Below the pieces are notes generated by a model. That model searched no databases, was not told the origin of the DNA, and was given only the letters and a program-made list of their open reading frames with translations. Below, piece after piece: positions 1-5,000 of a DNA stretch of 6,753 nt. Source of the stretch: Saprospiraceae bacterium (lineage in GTDB: Bacteria > Bacteroidota > Bacteroidia > Chitinophagales > Saprospiraceae); contig JABDJE010000050.1 of assembly GCA_013002625.1 (NCBI GenBank), forward strand, positions 1 to 6,753, given 5' to 3'. The position numbers were made by a program, and so were the translations under genes. Every line of letters starts with the position of its first letter. Position 1 is the stretch's first letter.

Positions 1-1
1 G

Positions 2-718
2 ACTATAGCAATAAACTTACCCAATGATGAAGAAGTACAATTAGCAAAAGGAACGAGAAGATTGCAACTTAAAAATGCAATGCGCGCAAAGTTTGAAAAA
101 ATATTAGTGCCCATCTCAAAGGAATTAATCGATCCATCCCAACAAGGGCATATTACATTTGATGCATTCTTTGCCAATACTATGTTTCATGAAGTGGCCC
201 ATGGTCTTGGCATTAAAAATACAATTAACGGGAAGGGTACTGTTCGAAAAGCACTCAAAGAACATGCTTCCGCTTTGGAAGAGGGAAAGGCGGATATGTT
301 GGGATTGTATATGATTAATCAATTGCACAAACAAGGTGAGATTGATGGGGATCTTAAAGATTATTATGTAACCTTCATGACCAGTATCTTCAGGTCAGTT
401 CGATTTGGTGCTTCTTCAGCACATGGAAAAGCCAATATGATTCGCTTTAATTATTTCGATGAAATGGGCGCATTCACGCGTGACCCTGAAACCGGCTATT
501 ATAAAGTTGATTTTGAAAATTTGGAAAAGGCAATGAATGCTTTATCTGAATTGATTCTTACACTTCAAGGTGATGGAAATTATGAAGCCGTGGCTGAACT
601 TGTTCAGGATAAAGGTGTAATAAAAGATCAATTACGTGCAGATTTAAATATGCTTGCCGAAGAGGGAATTCCCGTGGATGTGGTGTTTAACCAGGGTGCA
701 AATGTGTTGGGTATATAG
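2..718 (+). CDS. M49 (dipeptidyl-peptidase III-like) zinc hydrolase, C-terminal part, 5' end outside window
   Basis: The frame is open from the first bases of the window, so the 238 visible residues are the C-terminal part of a longer protein; the true start lies upstream and an in-frame TTG at 62 should not be taken as the start. The key motif is HEVAHG (His at 188-190 and 200-202, Glu at 191-193), followed about 30 residues later by EEGKAD (278-295), which corresponds to the EECRAE-type motif giving the third zinc ligand in M49 peptidases. The conserved flanks (LKNAMRAKFEKILVPI, SVRFGASSAHGKANMIRFNYF) match, from memory, a Bacteroidota family annotated as Zn-dependent hydrolase or peptidase M49. 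The zinc site is the pentapeptide HEXXH form, not the classical HEXXGH of DPP III. Predicted role: zinc-dependent peptide hydrolysis; substrate and location cannot be read from this fragment. Some database relatives carry a 'MutT/nudix' label, but no Nudix motif is visible here. Confidence 0.88.
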   Translation, partial: TIAINLPNDEEVQLAKGTRRLQLKNAMRAKFEKILVPISKELIDPSQQGHITFDAFFANTMFHEVAHGLGIKNTINGKGTVRKALKEHASALEEGKADMLGLYMINQLHKQGEIDGDLKDYYVTFMTSIFRSVRFGASSAHGKANMIRFNYFDEMGAFTRDPETGYYKVDFENLEKAMNALSELILTLQGDGNYEAVAELVQDKGVIKDQLRADLNMLAEEGIPVDVVFNQGANVLGI

Positions 719-742
719 ATGACATGTAATAAAACAAAGTAA

Positions 743-1228
743 ATGAAATGTAGAACTATTACCTCGGTAGTATTGCTGTTTTTTACGGTAAGTATTGTTG
801 AAATGTCAGCCCAGGAGATAAGTGTAGAAAAAACATTCGGAGGGTATAAGTTTGTGCATAAGGAGAAGGATCTTAAGATGAAAGAATTTGTAAATCTTGT
901 GAGCGTCAATCCGGATGCAGCTATCTATGCAGAAAAGGCACAATCTGGCTATTCTTTAGCTTCCGTATTTGGTTTTATTGGAGGTGGATTGATTGGGTGG
1001 CCTCTTGGACAAGCCATAGGGGGCGGAGACCCAAACTGGACTCTTGCTGCAGCAGGAGCCGGTATTGTATTTATAGGTATTCCGATCAATTCTACGGCCA
1101 TGAAAAATGCAAAGCAGGCGGCAAATATTTATAATAGCGCACTTTCAAAGGAAGATCAAGGCTATGAAATTCCGCAGGCCACTTTCATTTTTGAAAGTTC
1201 AAAAGCCGGTATTTCCATACAATTTTGA
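743..1228 (+). CDS. Small exported glycine-rich hypothetical protein (161 aa)
   Basis: The product has a signal peptide (residues 1-24: basic Lys2/Arg4, hydrophobic VVLLFFTVSIV, then MSAQ) with probable cleavage after Gln24, the typical Bacteroidota site. The mature part starts with a short polar segment containing GGYKF, then two hydrophobic glycine-rich stretches: residues 71-95 (FIGGGLIGWPLGQAIGGG, glycine-zipper-like) and 99-115 (WTLAAAGAGIVFIGIPI). These are followed by an Ala/Asn/Lys-rich helix (AMKNAKQAANIYNSAL) and a beta-prone tail. I recall similar hypothetical proteins (GGYKF, then a GGG..GWP.G..LGGG.PNW core) in many Bacteroidota, but know of no function. The two stretches could be a membrane hairpin or a small-helix packing motif. 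It starts 24 bp after the upstream peptidase stop, which suggests co-transcription; that peptidase gives no clear hint about its role. ATG 743 is favoured because it gives a complete signal peptide. Confidence 0.85.
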   Translation: MKCRTITSVVLLFFTVSIVEMSAQEISVEKTFGGYKFVHKEKDLKMKEFVNLVSVNPDAAIYAEKAQSGYSLASVFGFIGGGLIGWPLGQAIGGGDPNWTLAAAGAGIVFIGIPINSTAMKNAKQAANIYNSALSKEDQGYEIPQATFIFESSKAGISIQF

Positions 1229-1254
1229 GTGAAGACTAAATACAATACTATTTA

Positions 1255-1273
1255 TTGCTTTCAAGCAACTTTT
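1255..1273 (+). terminator. Weak terminator-like hairpin after the small exported protein
   Basis: TTGCT (1255-1259) pairs with AGCAA (1264-1268) around the loop TTCA, followed by CTTTT. It lies 27 bp past the stop of the upstream gene, where a terminator for the two-gene unit would be expected. The stem is short and A/T-rich and the T run is only four long, so termination would be inefficient if real. Confidence 0.35.
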
Positions 1274-1374
1274 CTATCCTACGAACTTTACCACAATTAC
1301 CTTATTCGTGTCCAAACTTTGAGTTAAAACAATTTTCAAAGTGTTAAAGTCTCAAAAACCTCTTTTGTAACTAC

Positions 1375-1397
1375 TAGGTATTCAGCCGAATAGGTAT
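1375..1397. promoter_or_regulatory. Candidate operator: TAGGTAT direct repeat with TATTC/GAATA inverted repeat
   Basis: TAGGTAT occurs at 1375-1381 and again at 1391-1397, a 16-bp period (about one and a half helical turns). Between and overlapping them lies the inverted repeat TATTC-AGCC-GAATA (1379-1392). A 31-bp stretch made only of A and T (1400-1430, including ATATATATATA at 1405-1415) follows directly, then the G-rich CGGTAGGGGTTTCC from 1431. Repeated half-sites beside an A/T-rich tract are typical of a regulator-binding site at a promoter. The regulator is unknown, and the site is about 520-540 bp before the giant gene's ATG. Confidence 0.4.
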
Positions 1398-1537
1398 CGA
1401 ATAAATATATATATAAAAAATAAAATTTATCGGTAGGGGTTTCCTCTTATTTTCCTGTCCTAATTAAGAACAGCTATGCCAACTTTACAATCACTTCTAC
1501 TATGAAGTGTTGTTAATTCATATCTGATACAAGCGAT

Positions 1538-1566
1538 CAGAATTACAAAAAAGACCTGTAATTCTG
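1538..1566. repeat. Perfect 10-bp inverted repeat (stem-loop)
   Basis: CAGAATTACA (1538-1547) and TGTAATTCTG (1557-1566) are exact reverse complements around the 9-nt loop AAAAAGACC; a T-G wobble (1537/1567) could add one pair. No T run follows on either strand, so it does not look like an intrinsic terminator. It may be a leader RNA structure or a protein-binding site. Confidence 0.6.
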
Positions 1567-1602
1567 GGTGTTTATCTGGATTTGGAAACTAGTTGTCATT
1601 TC

Positions 1603-1672
1603 TGTGCTTTTAAGTCCATTTAATGAGAATTCTTGGACTTTGTTATGAAATTTGAATACGTGTATTAGCACA
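1603..1672. repeat. Possible branched RNA structure: outer 6-bp stem enclosing hairpins
   Basis: TGTGCT (1603-1608) can pair with AGCACA (1667-1672). Inside, AAGTCCA (1612-1618) pairs perfectly with TGGACTT (1634-1640) around a 15-nt loop that contains the palindrome AGAATTCT, and AATA (1655-1658) can pair with TATT (1663-1666) around CGTG. Together these give a three-way-junction-like fold. The pairings are read directly; that the RNA forms them is inference, and short A/T-rich matches can arise by chance. Confidence 0.3.
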
Positions 1673-1747
1673 AAACCTTACTTGAGAAGAATAATAGAAT
1701 GAAAAAGATTCAAGACACGCCTACGGCACATCTTTCGTTCTGTAAAA

Positions 1748-1768
1748 TCCCAAATCACTCTCTTGGGA
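1748..1768. repeat. 6-bp-arm hairpin in the leader
   Basis: TCCCAA (1748-1753) pairs with TTGGGA (1763-1768) around a 9-nt pyrimidine-rich loop, about 150 bp before the giant gene's start. It is short and only suggestive. Confidence 0.3.
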
Positions 1769-1915
1769 ATCAGAATGGTCTTTTACTGAATATTGCTCCT
1801 CTTATCGCTTGTGCACGGAACACCTATTTCACTATCAGATAATCGTTTAACAGAATCGACGGATCCTGCTAAACGGATATTGTTGTTATAATAACCTTTA
1901 ACTCAACCTGACATT

Positions 1916-2068
1916 ATGAGGAAACTCAACACTCTAACACCTAATCCATCTGTGGAAACAGATAACTATTGTTGTTTTATACCTGACAACTTTAGTAAAT
2001 TATTTCGACTCAGCACAATGATCATTTTCTTGATTGTTGGTATGATGTCTTCACTAAGTTCACAATCT
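1916..2068 (+). other. Long signal peptide region of the giant protein
   Basis: Residues 1-34 form an unusually long polar leader with Lys28 and Arg31 just before the hydrophobic core MIIFLIVGMM (35-44), then SSLSSQS. Cleavage is likely near Gln50/Ser51, just before the CysCys that opens the mature protein. A start at ATG 2018 (Met35) would leave a hydrophobic core with no basic residue, and GTG 1952 is also possible, so 1916 is preferred but not certain. No lipobox places Cys52 as a lipoprotein cysteine with confidence. Confidence 0.6.
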
Positions 2069-5000
2069 TGTTGTGAGCGAACAGTTGGCAATACAGACCA
2101 CTGTAGCAATAGCAATGTATATTCTATTTATCTAAGTTCTTCATCTGGCAATATCCATTTGAACGGATCTCAGTTAAGTTGGATTGAATGTACAGATGGT
2201 ACTGCTACCTTAAGTGGAGTTGCCTCTGGTAACAATGGCTCCTACTCTGAAGAGATAAGTTTCTCATTCAACTTTGGCGGTAAAACAAGTTCTCCGCCAT
2301 CTGGAAGTCCCAACAGCCATTCTTGTCTAAATCCTAGTACTTCAGGTTGGAATTATTACACTTCTTACTCAGGAACAATTACAACATTACAAGGTGGAAC
2401 TATTTATGTATCAGATTCTGGCCCAGCTTTTCAGGTTGGCAATGGGGCAAATGTGACAAGTAGTACACTAGACTTTGGTGCATCAGGATGGTTTGATGTT
2501 ACAAGTGGAGGTAATGGTTTTTACAATAATGGAGATATTAATATCATGTTGGGTTCTACATGTTCTTCTATGAGTTTGGAGACTTGCTACGCTATCGCAC
2601 AGCAGAGTTCAGGAAAATTATATGAGTGGGATGTATTTGGAAATGTGAGTTTCGTCGGGACATTAGGTGTAACAGAGGTTGAGACCATGTCTTTGAGTGG
2701 AGATTGCAATTCAATGTATGCGGCTAACGGAGCCGATATCGGAACAGTTAATATGAATACAGGTGTATTTACATCTTGCGGATCTTTGAGTTCGGGTACA
2801 GGTTCAAAAGGAACTATTTATTTTAATGATGTCGATGGTATGGCGATCGACAATACCACAGGCTATATCTGGGGTGTTGAAAGAGAAAGCGGTAATGACC
2901 TTTTACTGGTGATTAACCCAAGTACTTGCGACATTGTTGAAGACTATTTTGGGGCTGGTGTTGATTACGTTGAATTATCAGGCGCATTCTCAGATGTAGA
3001 TGACTTGGCTTTTAATCCTTGTACAGGAGAACTGTATGGTGTGTCTACTGTTTCATCTTCCTCTACGAATGATGTTATTGTAAAAATAAATCAGGCTACA
3101 GGGAGTATGACCATAGTAGCTACTTTGAATGAATGCGACATAGAAGGATTAACTTTTAATGAAAACTGTGAGCTATTTGGCTCTACTGGAACGTCCGCTT
3201 GTCAAGTTGATGGTTCATTATACAAAATTGACATAGCAAGCGAGACAGCCGTTTATATTTCATCCTTCCCATATACTGATGTCGAAGCATTAGTATGCTG
3301 TGTAGCTGCCCCACCTCCACCGGGAGACGTACCTGATGAATGGGACTTTATTGGATGTGAAGAAACAGAATGTGTCGATATTATCGGATCTGGAATAAAG
3401 TATAATTTACCTAAGACACTTAATATTCCTAACGCTGGGAATGTTACTCAAATAATAGCAGAGGCAACTTGGGATGGTAGTAATGCACCTTCCCAAATTA
3501 CTTTTTCTACAAGTTCGCAATCCTTGAATGTGAACAGAATAGCTATGGATAATAATGGCTGTAATCCAGGATATTACTACAGAGCATTGTTGGATCCTGC
3601 ATCTTCTGTTACTGTGAGCGGGACAAATAGTTCTAACGCTGAATCGTTCATACTTTATGTTTTCAGAGATGATAACCAATTCGATGGAAGTAGTTGCTCT
3701 GGATCATTTTCGCACCAGTGTATTTATAAAGCTACCTATTGTGAAGATTTCAACTTGCCGACTGAGAATGGACCGAAAACGATAGATTTAACTGTTCCGT
3801 TATCTGAGATTACCAATGATGGAAGAGTTGCTTATGTTACAGCAACAGCATGTGGAACTTCAGAGACTGTAACAATAAATAATTACAATCAAGGCAATTC
3901 ATTAAATATTGTTGAATTTTCTTTAAACGGGGTAGCGGGTAATTGTACGACATTACAACTATGTGTTGAATCACCTAATACCAACGGGCAATCCTTGTAT
4001 CTATCTGGAGCAATAAAGGTTGAACAACAGTGCCAAGATTGTGATGGTCAGATTACGGCTCTAAAAATATATGACGCAGCAACCGATGCGCCGGCTCCAG
4101 GAATACCTTCTCTTACAAATGGAACGAATATTCCATTGTCAAATTTACCAGATGATTATTATATAGTTGCAGAGGTTAATGGCAACTATACTTCTGTCCT
4201 TCTGGATGTTAATGGAACAACTCAAAATTGTGAAAACAACGCACCTTATACATTCCCTAATGGAGCAGAAAATGACCCTGATGGAAGTTGGAATGGTGGC
4301 GTAGGTTCTTATACCATTACTGCAGATGCATTTAGTGCTGATGGTTGTGCGGCAGGAACTGCCTGTGAAACATTAGTCGTTAATTTTGATATCACTCAAG
4401 ATTGTACAGACTTCTACGTAGATGCTGGTCCTGATGTTACGATTTGCGAAGACGAGATGGTAACATTATCCGCAATGGTTAATGGAGCTACTGAGTGTGA
4501 TTGTTGTGTAAGAGAAGTATCCAATACCGATCATTGTAACAATTCTAACAACTACGTATTGTGGCTAGATGGTGTACATTACACAGGAAACAACGATTTG
4601 ACTTGGGAAGAATGTGGAGATGGTTCTGCAACATTAACAGGAACTGCCTATAACGGTGGAACTACTTTTGAAATAGATATTACCTATTCTGGATATGCAA
4701 CTACACCTCCCTCCGGTAGTCCAAAGAACAATAATTGCACTTCAACTAATGCAACAGGATGGGTATACTATACCAATATGTCGGGTACTCTGACTTCAGG
4801 CAGTACTACTTATACTTTATCTAGAAGAGGTCCAGCATTTCAAATAGGTGATGGAGCAAATATTACAACGACAGGATTCGGTGCCTCCGGATGGTTTGAT
4901 GCTACGAATGGAGGAACAAGTTTGAATGGTGATATCAATATTGTTTTGACTCAAAGTTGTGCTTCAGGTACTAGTTGTGCTTCAGAAAATATTCCAGATA

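Larger units (their letters stand above)
1229..1915. other. 687-bp gene-free region, probable promoter and long leader of the giant gene
   Basis: No reading frame here looks like a real gene on either strand; the best on the + strand is a 47-codon ATG frame at 1699-1842 with no recognisable features. The region holds a terminator-like hairpin (1255-1273), a direct/inverted repeat cluster (1375-1397), a pure A/T run (1400-1430), a perfect 10-bp-arm hairpin (1538-1566), a possible branched structure (1603-1672) and a 6-bp-arm hairpin (1748-1768). The clustering of A/T-rich DNA and repeats near 1375-1430, about 500 bp before the next ATG, suggests that transcription may start there and leave a structured leader. 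That is inference. I see no clear Bacteroidota TAnnTTTG promoter and no tRNA or known riboswitch. Confidence 0.6.

Noticed and set aside
200..718. Nudix hydrolase annotation for the first gene
   Set aside because: Some relatives carry that label, but no Nudix box is visible in this part and the HEVAH/EEGKAD pair fits an M49-type zinc hydrolase.
125..909. Two - strand open frames opposite the peptidase and the small exported protein
   Set aside because: Both are antisense to well-supported genes and show no protein-like pattern.
1699..1842. A 47-codon ATG frame beginning MKKIQDT in the gene-free region
   Set aside because: No signal peptide, domain or family resemblance; it spans the 1748-1768 hairpin and its composition is unlike the real genes around it. 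A leader peptide cannot be excluded but has no support.
1887..1892. TATAAT resembling a -10 box 24 bp before the giant gene's ATG
   Set aside because: No matching -35 is seen at the right distance, and Bacteroidota primary promoters use a different -7 consensus (TAnnTTTG); in A/T-rich DNA this hexamer is expected by chance.
3407..3679. Open frame of 90 codons on the - strand
   Set aside because: It lies wholly inside the giant + strand gene, whose frame is clearly coding with recognisable domains; the antisense translation has no recognisable features.
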